A stretch of 64,000 nucleotides of DNA. It comes from Methylophilus sp. (GTDB lineage Bacteria; Pseudomonadota; Gammaproteobacteria; Burkholderiales; Methylophilaceae). The translations under genes and the position numbers were made by a program. The stretch is taken from NCBI GenBank assembly GCA_030696695.1, contig JAUYRP010000002.1:186001-250000 (forward strand). Reading direction: 5' to 3'. The first letter of the stretch is position 1. Each line of letters begins with the position of its first letter. The notes beneath the pieces are model-generated. The model was not told where the DNA came from. It did no database searches and worked only from the letters and a program-made list of their open reading frames with translations. Below, one piece after another: positions 47,594-56,100 of the stretch.

Positions 47594-48169
47594 ATGATAT
47601 ACGAAACCATCATCTCGACTATTGATACCAATGGGAAGCCACATGTTACTCCGTTTGGTGTGCAGAAAAAAGACAACCTATATGTCATTGCACCATTTAA
47701 ACCTTCGACCACACTTGAAAACATTATGAGTACGCAGTGTGCAGTGATGAACCTAACTGATGATGTACGTGTATTTGCAGGTGCAATTGTGCATCAGCAA
47801 GTATATGACTTGTTGCCTGCAACCAAGCTACAAGGCTTTCGCTTGGCCACAACATTGGCACATCACGAATTGCAGCTGGTAGAGGTATTAGAGGATGCAG
47901 AGCGGCCGCATCTGCTGATGCAAAGCATCTATCAAGAGACACACCAGCCATTTGCTGGATTTAACCGTGCACAAGCAGCCGTAATAGAGCTTGCTGTGTT
48001 GGCTAGCAGATTGAGCCGGCTACCCCAAGAAAAAATATTATCAGAGCGGGCCTATTTGCAGATTGCTATAGACAAAACCGCTGGCGAGCGTGAGTTGCAA
48101 GCCTGGCAATGGTTGGTCGAAAAGATTGACAATTACTATGCTGAACAAACTGGACTCAATCAAGCTTAG
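47594..48169 (+). CDS. DUF447-family protein linked to H4MPT biosynthesis
   Basis: Protein of 191 residues of DUF447, a split-barrel flavin-reductase-like fold found in methanogens and H4MPT-using methylotrophs. Seen: MIYETIISTIDTNGKPHVTP, APFKPSTTLENIMSTQCAVM and VFAGAIV, then a helical C-terminal half. The ATG at 47594 was chosen because upstream alternatives lie inside the preceding gene. Molecular function is not established; always-adjacent pterin genes suggest an H4MPT role. Confidence 0.8.
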   Translation: MIYETIISTIDTNGKPHVTPFGVQKKDNLYVIAPFKPSTTLENIMSTQCAVMNLTDDVRVFAGAIVHQQVYDLLPATKLQGFRLATTLAHHELQLVEVLEDAERPHLLMQSIYQETHQPFAGFNRAQAAVIELAVLASRLSRLPQEKILSERAYLQIAIDKTAGERELQAWQWLVEKIDNYYAEQTGLNQA

Positions 48170-48180
48170 TAGATATCACC

Positions 48181-48888
48181 ATGATTCGTTTATTGATTAG
48201 TGTTAAGAATGTAGAAGAGGCGCGCGACGCGATGCACGCTGGTGCCGATTTTATTGATTTAAAAGATCCAAATCATGGAGCGCTAGGTAGCTTAGATAAT
48301 AAGATATGTCTGGATGTCGTGCGTGAGGTGAATCAACGCGCAATGGTCAGTGCAACAGTGGGTGATGCACATGATCACATGCACACTTTAATGGCATTGG
48401 TGGAAGAGAAGCGCCAATTGGGCGTTGATATTATCAAATTGCCCATATCCTCTTTTTTTGCAGACGTTCACTTTCAAAGTGAATTGCGTAATCTGGTACA
48501 AACCACCAAAATAAAATTGATAGTGGTGATGTTTGCTGATCAATCAATCAATTTGTCATGGATACCAATTTTAGCTGACATTGGATTTTATGGGGTGATG
48601 TTAGATACGGCTAGTAAAAGCCAGCATTTGCTTGCAAAGGTCAGTACCGACACCATTGAAGCTTTTGTAAAACAATGTGAATTGCATCACTTAGAGGCAG
48701 GGTTGGCTGGTGCCTTACGTGTAGAATATGTAGATGCATTGGTAAAACTCTACCCTGACTACGTCGGATTCAGATCTGGTGTTTGCGAGGGTAACATGCG
48801 TGAAAACAAGTTATTGCCGCATTTGGTTAAGGAAATTAAAGAGAAGTTGCGCAAACACAACAACTTTTGTAATAAAATAGGGCATTAA
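48181..48888 (+). CDS. mfnB: (5-formylfuran-3-yl)methyl phosphate synthase
   Basis: TIM-barrel enzyme (former DUF556) making the furan phosphate of methanofuran from two glyceraldehyde-3-phosphates. The 235 residues show LISVKNVEEARDAMHAGADF, the catalytic-lysine block DLKDPNHGALGSLD, a KLPISSF segment and AGLAGALRVEYVDAL followed by GFRSGVC, as in archaeal MfnB. It ends a four-gene cofactor run behind purA; its product feeds the methanofuran used by Fhc. Confidence 0.9.
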   Translation: MIRLLISVKNVEEARDAMHAGADFIDLKDPNHGALGSLDNKICLDVVREVNQRAMVSATVGDAHDHMHTLMALVEEKRQLGVDIIKLPISSFFADVHFQSELRNLVQTTKIKLIVVMFADQSINLSWIPILADIGFYGVMLDTASKSQHLLAKVSTDTIEAFVKQCELHHLEAGLAGALRVEYVDALVKLYPDYVGFRSGVCEGNMRENKLLPHLVKEIKEKLRKHNNFCNKIGH

Positions 48889-48983
48889 AAGATTGTGCGT
48901 TGATTAGTTTGAGTGGGTTAAGTATAGTTAAACATGAAATTTATACTGTACGTCGAGAAGTTATTAACAGAGGAGTAAAGAAT

Positions 48984-50069
48984 ATGAAGAAAAGTTTAAT
49001 GGGTTTTGCAGTAGCAGCAGCGTTAGGTGTAACAGCTTTTACGGCATCAGCTGAAGACATGTACCGCGGTGCTTGGTACGCTGTTCCTGGTGTAAGCTAC
49101 ATGAATACCGATAGTGACTTAGAAGCAGATAATGGTGCTGGTGGTTTTATTGCCATTGGTAAAGAACTGAGCCAAAGCTGGGATTTGCAAGGCCGTTTAG
49201 GTTACAACCGTGCTGATGAAGATACGAATATTCCTGGCGCAGGTGGTAAATATAAACAAACAACACTTGGTTTAGATGCTTTATACATGTTTAGCCGTGA
49301 TAAATTCCGTCCATTCTTATTAGCAGGTGTTGGTGCAGCACGTAACAATGTAGATTACAGCAATGCTGGTGTTGACGATAAATCTAAAACATCATGGCTA
49401 GCTAGTTTGGGCTTAGGCGCTCAATACCTGTTCAGTGACTCATTTGGTTTGCAAGCTGATTTGCGTCATCAATGGAGCAAGTCTGATGCTAAAAACGCTA
49501 CACGTAGTGTGGATGCAGATGGCACCATTGGTAACACATTATTAAGTTTGGGTGGTATCTTCCGCTTTGGTGCTCCAGCACCAATGGTGGCAGAAGCAGC
49601 ACCTGAGCCAGCGCCAATTGCAGCAGCACCTGAGCCAGCTCCAGAACCTGCTCCAGAACCAGCGCCAGTTGCTTGTGTACCTCAAGTTGAAACAATTACA
49701 CTAGAAGCTGAGAAACTATTTGGCTTTGATAAAGCAGCATTGAAAGATACATCAGAAGTTGACCAAGTGATTGCGAAAATGAAAGAAAACGATATTTTTG
49801 CATCAGTTAAAGTAGTGGGCCATACCGATAAATTAGGTAGCGATGCGTACAACCAAAAATTGTCAGAGCGTCGTGCAAACCAAGTACGTGATTACATGAT
49901 TGCTCAAGGTATTGATGCCAATCGTTTAGTTGCCATTGGTAAAGGCGAAAGCGAGCCAAAAGTAAATTGTGATGATGTGAAAGGCCGTAAAGCACAAATC
50001 ACATGTTTAGCACCTAACCGTCGTGTTGAAATTGAAGCAACACGCAGTATGGAAAAAGGTTGCCAATAG
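48984..50069 (+). CDS. OmpA-family outer membrane protein
   Basis: Outer-membrane anchor protein of 361 residues. Seen: signal peptide with cleavage after ASA (residue 23), an eight-stranded OmpA-like barrel (about 25-195) ending in a phenylalanine-type strand, a proline/alanine/glutamate linker with repeated PEPAP units (about 200-230), and an OmpA peptidoglycan-binding domain with LFGFDKAALKD and the NQKLSERRANQVRDYM core. Start chosen by GAGGAG nine bases upstream. A strong terminator follows. Confidence 0.93.
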   Translation: MKKSLMGFAVAAALGVTAFTASAEDMYRGAWYAVPGVSYMNTDSDLEADNGAGGFIAIGKELSQSWDLQGRLGYNRADEDTNIPGAGGKYKQTTLGLDALYMFSRDKFRPFLLAGVGAARNNVDYSNAGVDDKSKTSWLASLGLGAQYLFSDSFGLQADLRHQWSKSDAKNATRSVDADGTIGNTLLSLGGIFRFGAPAPMVAEAAPEPAPIAAAPEPAPEPAPEPAPVACVPQVETITLEAEKLFGFDKAALKDTSEVDQVIAKMKENDIFASVKVVGHTDKLGSDAYNQKLSERRANQVRDYMIAQGIDANRLVAIGKGESEPKVNCDDVKGRKAQITCLAPNRRVEIEATRSMEKGCQ

Positions 50070-50087
50070 TTTTTTAGTTAGCAATTG

Positions 50088-50115
50088 AAAAAGCCTCGCA
50101 TTGCGAGGCTTTTTT
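50088..50115 (+). terminator. Rho-independent terminator after the OmpA gene
   Basis: AAAAAGCCTCGC (50088-50099) and GCGAGGCTTTTTT (50103-50115) form a 12-pair stem with a three-base loop and a T run, 19 bases after the stop. The A run on the other side makes it potentially bidirectional. Confidence 0.92.
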
Positions 50116-50161
50116 CTTGTCATCGGAGCCCGCGTGAATTGTTACACGCTATAATCTTTAC

Positions 50162-51508
50162 ATGCTTAAATCAGTAGATCTTATTATTTCCCCTCGTTGG
50201 ATTTTACCCATCACTCCTCGTGATACTGTTCTCGAGCATCATGCTGTCGTTGTACATCAAGGTAAAATCATTGATGTATGCGCGCAATCATTGTTGGCCG
50301 AACGTTATGTGGCTAACGAAGAGGTGGTGTTGCGTGAGCATGTGCTCATGCCAGGTTTGGTTAATTTGCATACCCATGCCGCCATGAGTTTGATGCGCGG
50401 CCTTGCTGATGATCTATTGCTAATGCCATGGTTAGAAAAACATATTTGGCCTGCAGAGCAGCAGTGTGTGTCTTCGCAGTTTGTTTACGATGGTACTTTG
50501 CTGGCATGTGCAGAAATGTTGAGTGGCGGGGTCACTACGTTCAATGACATGTATTTTTTTCCGGAATCTTGTATCCAGGCATCTAGCCATATAGGCATGC
50601 GCGCACACGTTGGCCTTGTCGTGCTTGAGTTTGCAACAAACTATGCTCTAGATGCCAACAGTTATATAGAAAAAGGAACGGCGACTAGAGATGCATATAA
50701 AGCTGAGCCTTTAGTCACTTTTAGCTTCGCACCTCATGCCCCTTATACCATCAAGGATGAGACCTTATCTAAAATCAATGTATTGGCTGAGCAACTGGAT
50801 TTAGGTATTCATACACACATGCAAGAAACGATGCATGAAGTCAGCCAAAGTCAATCCACATATGGTCTTAGCCCATTGAAGCGATTTGCAAATTTAGGAT
50901 TGTTAAATTCAAGGTCTGTGCTTGCACATTGTGTACATCTGAGCGAAGCTGACATGCAACTCCTTGCAGATTATGGATGTCATATTGCGCATTGTCCAAC
51001 ATCTAATCTTAAGCTTGCTAGCGGCATCGCGCCAATTACGCAATTTGCAGCGCTTGATGTCAATATAGGCATTGGCACAGATGGGGCAGGCAGCAACAAT
51101 CGATTGGATATGTTTGCAGAAATGCGTTTGGCAGCGCTACTGGCAAAGGGTAAAAGTGGAGATGCCACTGCAATTTCGGCACACCGCGCCTTGGAGATGG
51201 CGACTATCAACGGTGCTAAAGCACTGGGTTTAGATCAGGTAGTAGGCTCAATTGAGGTAGGTAAGTTTGCAGATTTAACCGCGATTAAGATGACAGATTT
51301 AAGCTTGCAACCATGTTTTGATGTCGCGTCTCATCTTGTGTACGTAGCTGGACGCGAGAACGTGAGCCATACTTGGGTGGCTGGACAATTGAAGTATCAT
51401 AAGCCTGATGCTAACACTGGTGTGTTTAGCAATGTTGAGCCTCACGATTTATTACAGATTGCACAATCATGGCAACGTAAACTGGCAGCGTTTAGCAACA
51501 ACATATAA
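50162..51508 (+). CDS. mtaD: 5-methylthioadenosine/S-adenosylhomocysteine deaminase-type amidohydrolase
   Basis: Zinc-dependent TRZ/ATZ-family deaminase of 448 residues, expected to deaminate MTA/SAH or a related adenosine. Seen: LHTHAAMSLMRGLADDLLLM with the metal HTH, SFAPHAPYTI and DLGIHTHMQET, AHCVHLSEADMQLL, CPTSNLKLASGIAP and GTDGAGSNNRLDMF. It is first in mtaD-ubiG-gph, a conserved order with a SAM-using enzyme directly behind it, consistent with recycling of methylation by-products. Confidence 0.88.
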   Translation: MLKSVDLIISPRWILPITPRDTVLEHHAVVVHQGKIIDVCAQSLLAERYVANEEVVLREHVLMPGLVNLHTHAAMSLMRGLADDLLLMPWLEKHIWPAEQQCVSSQFVYDGTLLACAEMLSGGVTTFNDMYFFPESCIQASSHIGMRAHVGLVVLEFATNYALDANSYIEKGTATRDAYKAEPLVTFSFAPHAPYTIKDETLSKINVLAEQLDLGIHTHMQETMHEVSQSQSTYGLSPLKRFANLGLLNSRSVLAHCVHLSEADMQLLADYGCHIAHCPTSNLKLASGIAPITQFAALDVNIGIGTDGAGSNNRLDMFAEMRLAALLAKGKSGDATAISAHRALEMATINGAKALGLDQVVGSIEVGKFADLTAIKMTDLSLQPCFDVASHLVYVAGRENVSHTWVAGQLKYHKPDANTGVFSNVEPHDLLQIAQSWQRKLAAFSNNI

Positions 51509-51546
51509 CTTAATTATTTTTTATCTACATATAACCGAGCATACCT

Positions 51547-52248
51547 ATGAGTAATTTTGAAGCTGCAGAATTAGATAAATTTAGCGCTTTAGCCCATAAG
51601 TGGTGGGATAAAAACAGCGAATTCAAACCGCTGCATGATATCAATCCACTTCGTTTACAGTACATCGATCAGCGTACAGGCTTGCAAGGTAAGCATGTGC
51701 TGGATGTAGGCTGTGGCGGCGGTATACTGTCAGAGTCGATGGCACAAAAAGGCGCAATCGTAACCGGGATAGATTTGGGCGAAAAAGCACTCAATGTGGC
51801 CAAGCTGCATAGCTTAGAGTCAGGTGTTGCCGTGGATTATCAATATATCTCAGTGGAGGCATTGGCTGCATCTCAACCAGCATCATATGATGTAGTGACT
51901 TGTCTTGAGATGTTAGAACATGTGCCTAACCCAGCAAGTGTTGTGCAAGCTTGTGCAACTTTGGTAAAGCCTGGAGGCCATTTGTTTTTCTCCACCATAC
52001 ATCGCAATCCAAAGGCATATTTATATGCCGTGATTGGTGCAGAGTATGTACTCAATATGTTGCCACGTGGCACACATGATTACGCTAAGTTTATTAAACC
52101 ATCTGAGCTGGCAGGCATGTTGCGACAAGCAGGGCTGACATTACAAGACCAAATTGGTCTGCAATACAATCCATTGACCAAGCAATATCGCTTGGGCAGT
52201 GATGTGAGTGTGAATTATATGGTGCATGCACAAAAGGCGGCTGAGTGA
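51547..52248 (+). CDS. ubiG: ubiquinone biosynthesis O-methyltransferase UbiG
   Basis: SAM-dependent methyltransferase doing both O-methylations of ubiquinone synthesis. The 233 residues show [21 protein letters not shown] at the N-terminus, motif [26 protein letters not shown] and [16 protein letters not shown], the UbiG hallmarks. Its TGA stop overlaps the GTG start of gph by four bases. Confidence 0.96.
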   Translation: MSNFEAAELDKFSALAHKWWDKNSEFKPLHDINPLRLQYIDQRTGLQGKHVLDVGCGGGILSESMAQKGAIVTGIDLGEKALNVAKLHSLESGVAVDYQYISVEALAASQPASYDVVTCLEMLEHVPNPASVVQACATLVKPGGHLFFSTIHRNPKAYLYAVIGAEYVLNMLPRGTHDYAKFIKPSELAGMLRQAGLTLQDQIGLQYNPLTKQYRLGSDVSVNYMVHAQKAAE

Positions 52249-52907
52249 AGTCTATTCAAGCAGTTTTTTTTGATTTAGATGGGACTTTAGTCGATACCGC
52301 ACCTGATTTGGGCTATGCACTCAATCTTCAGTTACAACGTCACGGTAAACCTGTACTGACTGATGATGAAATTCGCCCCTTTGCTTCGCATGGATCCCGT
52401 GGTTTGTTGGGATTGGGTTTTGGTATTACCCCTCAAGATGCACAGTTTATTGCGATGCGTGACGAGTATTTAAGCTTGTATGACGAAGTATTTACACGTC
52501 AACCACGCTTATTTTCTGGGATGGAAGTTGTGTTGAAAAGTCTCGCTACGCATGCCATCCCATGGGGAATTGTGACCAATAAGCCCCGACGTTTTACACA
52601 ACCTTTAGTGGCGAGTTTGGGGTTAGATAAACTTGCCATTTGCGTAGTGAGTGGTGATGATGCGCCACAGCCAAAACCATCGCCAGCGACGTTGCTGATG
52701 GCATGTGCGCAAACGGGCGTACAGCCTGAGCAATGTGTGTATGTGGGAGACGCTGAGCGCGATATCCAGGCAGGTAAAGCTGCTGGGATGCATACGCTCG
52801 TGGCATTGTTTGGTTATTTAGATGCATCCGACACGCCAGAAACTTGGGGTGCCGATGGGATGATTCATCAGCCAGAAGATTTGCTACTGCTATTTAATCC
52901 TAGCTAA
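52245..52907 (+). CDS. gph: phosphoglycolate phosphatase (HAD family)
   Basis: HAD-superfamily phosphatase of 220 residues that removes 2-phosphoglycolate. Seen: nucleophile block [22 protein letters not shown], and [14 protein letters not shown] with the later [17 protein letters not shown]. Starts with GTG overlapping ubiG; its stop overlaps the convergent recR stop by eight bases. Confidence 0.93.
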   Translation: MKSIQAVFFDLDGTLVDTAPDLGYALNLQLQRHGKPVLTDDEIRPFASHGSRGLLGLGFGITPQDAQFIAMRDEYLSLYDEVFTRQPRLFSGMEVVLKSLATHAIPWGIVTNKPRRFTQPLVASLGLDKLAICVVSGDDAPQPKPSPATLLMACAQTGVQPEQCVYVGDAERDIQAGKAAGMHTLVALFGYLDASDTPETWGADGMIHQPEDLLLLFNPS

Positions 52908-53499
52908 CCGATTTACGTTCGATCAACGCGGTAGATAAGGTGCCGCTGTCCACATATTCAATTTCACCACCCATAGGCAAGCCGCGAGCAATACGACTAA
53001 CAGCGATACCTCGTGCTTTGACCATTTCACTAATATAGTGCGCAGTCGCTTCACCCTCGCTGGTGTAATTGGTGGCGAGAATCACTTCTTTCACAATACC
53101 GTCTTGCACACGTTTTAACAGTTTGTCTAAATGAATCTCTTTGGGGCCAATGCCATCAATAGGGGAGAGCCGACCCATTAGTACAAAGTACATGCCAGCA
53201 TACGATTGTGTCTGTTCTAGCATCATTAAATCTGTAGGCATTTCTACTACACAGAGCATGCTCGATTCGCGCTTTTCAGCGTTGCACAGCGCACACACAG
53301 GTTGCTCACTAAAGTTGTTACACAGTTGGCAGTGGCCAATGGTGTCTAGTGCATGCTGTAGAGAATAAGAAAGCTGCCCCGCACCTTTTCGATCACGTTG
53401 CATCAGGTGATACGCCATGCGCAGTGCGGATTTTGGGCCCACACCCGGTAAGCAGCGTAATGCTTCAATCAACTGTTCTAGTGCGGGTGGATTTTTCAC
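52900..53499 (-). CDS. recR: recombination protein RecR
   Basis: Zinc-binding toprim protein of the RecFOR recombinational repair pathway. The 199 residues show [19 protein letters not shown], the zinc cluster [16 protein letters not shown], and toprim [15 protein letters not shown]. Normal length. It follows ebfC and dnaX in the classic dnaX-ybaB-recR order, with a 21-base gap to ebfC. Confidence 0.97.
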   Translation of the reverse strand: MKNPPALEQLIEALRCLPGVGPKSALRMAYHLMQRDRKGAGQLSYSLQHALDTIGHCQLCNNFSEQPVCALCNAEKRESSMLCVVEMPTDLMMLEQTQSYAGMYFVLMGRLSPIDGIGPKEIHLDKLLKRVQDGIVKEVILATNYTSEGEATAHYISEMVKARGIAVSRIARGLPMGGEIEYVDSGTLSTALIERKSVS

Positions 53500-53520
53500 G
53501 TATTATTTAAATGAGAAGTA

Positions 53521-53829
53521 CTAGAACGGCATTTTGAAGCCAGCAGGCATCACTGCACTCATGCGCGCGCTTGAGGTGGCTTCAGCTTTGGCTTTTGCAT
53601 CTTTGAGTGCAATCAGCACTAAGTCTTCCAGTGTCTCTTTATCGTCCATCACTGCTTCATTGATGACTACACGTTTTACATCATGACTACAGGTCATAGT
53701 GATTTTGACCATGCCATTACTTGCAGAGCCTTCAACTTCTGTCAGTGCAAGCTCTGCTTGCGCCTTTTGCATATTGGCTTGCATTTGTTGGGCTTGCTTC
53801 ATCATATTGCCCATGCCACCTTTCATCAT
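53521..53829 (-). CDS. ebfC: YbaB/EbfC nucleoid-associated protein
   Basis: Small DNA-binding nucleoid protein, 102 residues, between dnaX and recR. Seen: the helical MKQAQQMQANMQKAQAELA, then EVEGSASNGMVKITMTCSHDVKRVVI and the LEDLVLIALKDAKAKAE helix. The start at 53829 gives MMKGGMGNMMK; a nearby internal methionine could also serve. Confidence 0.95.
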   Translation of the reverse strand: MMKGGMGNMMKQAQQMQANMQKAQAELALTEVEGSASNGMVKITMTCSHDVKRVVINEAVMDDKETLEDLVLIALKDAKAKAEATSSARMSAVMPAGFKMPF

Positions 53830-53850
53830 CTGAATGCTCCTTTTCTCGAA

Positions 53851-55578
53851 CTATTGTATGGGTTTAATTGAATTGGGAATAATTGTGGCGCCAAAGTCGC
53901 TCATCAGTGCTTGTACAAAACCATCCTGCATAATCGCTGATTCAGCAGTAGATTGAATGTTGGCTTTTTCAATCGCATTTTGTTTGGCTGGCGTGTTAGC
54001 TTCAGAACCAATTTCAAACTGTAATTTTATTTTGCGACCAAAGTGTTGAGCAATCGCATCGCTCAGTTTATCTTGGTAGTTTGGACTGGCTAAATGTTTG
54101 TGGGTTTCAGCAAGTTTTAGTGTAATGCTGTATTCGTCATAACTCACCATCTCACAATTTTGCGCCAATGCTCTTGCTAAACCTAGTTTAAGTTGTTGCT
54201 CGACCAATGACCGCCAATCTCCATTAAACATAAGCTGTGAGGGCTGTAGTGCTTCAATAGGTGCTAGCGTATCGGGAGCGACTGACGTAACTTCGTTGGC
54301 TTCAGCGATTTCTAGTGATGACGGTGTCGTTGCTTGAATCGCTGGCTCTGTCACTTCTGCTTCTGTATTCGGTTTATTTTGCATGGCGTTTAACCGTGCG
54401 CTCATACTGATATTGGGCGGTGTGTTGGTGGTCGATCTATTACGATCTGTTTGTGGTACAGGGGTGCTGTCAAGCTTATCTTGGCCAAGCTTTTCTTGTG
54501 GGGTAAACGCCAACATCCGTAATAAGGTCATGGTAAAGCCAGCGTATTCGTCTGGGGCTAAACCGATATCGCGACGACCAAGAATGCTGATTTGATAATA
54601 CAGTTGCAAGGTTTCTGCTGGCATGGTCTCTGCTAACGTCATCAACGCTGCACGTTCGGGCAAGTCAGATGCGACAGTTTCTGGACAGGTTTTTGCAATT
54701 GCAATTTGATGTAATAGTGCTGACAGATCACCTAACGCTGCATCAAATGAAATGCTACGTGCATCCATCTCTTTGGCTTTGCTAATCAATACGGCAGTGT
54801 CATTGATCAGTAATGCATTCAAAATTTCGTATAAATAGCTTTGGTCAATTGCCCCAAGCATACTGCGTACTTCGGCCTCATTCACTGTTTGGTTGCCATA
54901 GGCAATGGCTTGGTCGGTGAGTGATAGTGCGTCACGCATACTGCCAGCTGCTGCCCGTGCAATCAGATGAATAGCGGGCGCTTCAAAATGAATGTGCTCT
55001 TGCTGCAGAATTTGCGACAGGTGTTCGGTAATGGTTGTGCTGGCCATTTGACGCAAATTAAACTGCAAGCAGCGCGAGAGTACAGTCACAGGTACTTTTT
55101 GTGGATCTGTCGTGGCTAAAATAAATTTGACGTGTGACGGTGGTTCCTCAAGCGTTTTGAGCATGGCATTAAACGCGCTTTTAGACAGCATGTGTACTTC
55201 ATCGATGATATACACTTTAAAGCGGCCAGCTGTTGGTGCGTATTGTGCGTTATCTAGCAATTCACGCATGGCATCGACTTGGGTGTTACTCGCCGCATCC
55301 ACCTCAATCAAATCAATAAATCGACCTTTGTCAATTTCTGTACAAGCATTACATACCCCACACGGCTTGGCTGTAATGCCAGTTTCACAGTTGAGGGATT
55401 TGGCAAGAATACGTGCAATCGTCGTTTTACCTACGCCGCGCGTGCCGGTAAATAAATAAGCATGGTGTAAGCGTTGCTGTTCTAGTGCGTTGGTGAGTGC
55501 GCGCACAACGTGCTCTTGCCCAACCAATGTATCAAAAGATTTAGGACGCCATTTGCGTGCGAGGACTTGGTAAGACAT
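53851..55578 (-). CDS. dnaX: DNA polymerase III subunit tau/gamma
   Basis: Clamp-loader ATPase. The 575 residues show the start MSYQVLARKWRPKSFDTLVG, Walker A GTRGVGKTTIAR, a zinc module CGVCNACTE, DEVHMLSKSAFNAMLKTLEEPP, and a C-terminal tau region (from about residue 370) with a Gly-poor linker. No A-AAA-AAG slippery site with a following stem was found in the C-terminal half, so a separate gamma form is unlikely. Start codon ATG at 55578. Confidence 0.96.
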   Translation of the reverse strand: MSYQVLARKWRPKSFDTLVGQEHVVRALTNALEQQRLHHAYLFTGTRGVGKTTIARILAKSLNCETGITAKPCGVCNACTEIDKGRFIDLIEVDAASNTQVDAMRELLDNAQYAPTAGRFKVYIIDEVHMLSKSAFNAMLKTLEEPPSHVKFILATTDPQKVPVTVLSRCLQFNLRQMASTTITEHLSQILQQEHIHFEAPAIHLIARAAAGSMRDALSLTDQAIAYGNQTVNEAEVRSMLGAIDQSYLYEILNALLINDTAVLISKAKEMDARSISFDAALGDLSALLHQIAIAKTCPETVASDLPERAALMTLAETMPAETLQLYYQISILGRRDIGLAPDEYAGFTMTLLRMLAFTPQEKLGQDKLDSTPVPQTDRNRSTTNTPPNISMSARLNAMQNKPNTEAEVTEPAIQATTPSSLEIAEANEVTSVAPDTLAPIEALQPSQLMFNGDWRSLVEQQLKLGLARALAQNCEMVSYDEYSITLKLAETHKHLASPNYQDKLSDAIAQHFGRKIKLQFEIGSEANTPAKQNAIEKANIQSTAESAIMQDGFVQALMSDFGATIIPNSIKPIQ

Positions 55579-55754
55579 TTAGTAACCTTTAATACTCAGC
55601 AACGCATGCCAGACATCATGGATTGAATCGTATGTGCGGGTCATGTGTTTCTTATGCCTTGCGTGGGTGGATAAACGTGATGCGAAATCTGGCTGAAAGT
55701 TTGGCATGCATAAGCGATCCAATCAAAAACTTTACCTTCAATACAAACGGAGGA

Positions 55755-55848
55755 GGCGAGCCAAACCCCCGGCACTTGCTTAATAGTTGTGGCTGCTTGC
55801 TTCCGCATCTGACCAGGTTGGCTACTTTACAATGCGGGGAGGCCCGCC
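55755..55848 (-). ncRNA. ffs: 4.5S signal recognition particle RNA
   Basis: About 94 nt on the minus strand. The 5' end (GGCGGGCC, complement of 55841-55848) pairs with the 3' end (GGCTCGCC, complement of 55755-55762), and CCCCGCA pairs with TGCCGGGG near the stem base. The apical part contains the conserved CCTGGTCAG and the GGAA tetraloop element GCGGAAGCAAGCAGCC, matching the Ffh-binding domain of E. coli 4.5S RNA. A TAAAAT -10 hexamer lies about eight bases before the 5' end. It is upstream of dnaX on the same strand. Confidence 0.9.
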
Positions 55849-56100
55849 ATGCAGCATTTTACAATACTTTCGCCTTGGCCACTTCACTTCTCTTGGTATT
55901 TTTTCTCAGTATTTTTATGTGCGTTCTCTTGTTTTCTGCAAGCTTACTTAATTGAATTAACACGTGTCTTTATCGCATAAATATCAGTTAAATGCATTAA
56001 TTGGGGGATTTAAACGTGCTTTTTTGCGCAATCAAAACTGGATGTGAGCCTACAAAATGCTATTTAGACAACGAGTGGAAAAACGACACGCAATAACGAA

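Noticed and set aside
53851-54500. Programmed frameshift in dnaX producing gamma
   Set aside because: No A-AAA-AAG slippery heptamer with a downstream stem was found in the C-terminal half; the only A-rich site (near 55095) is in the ATPase domain.
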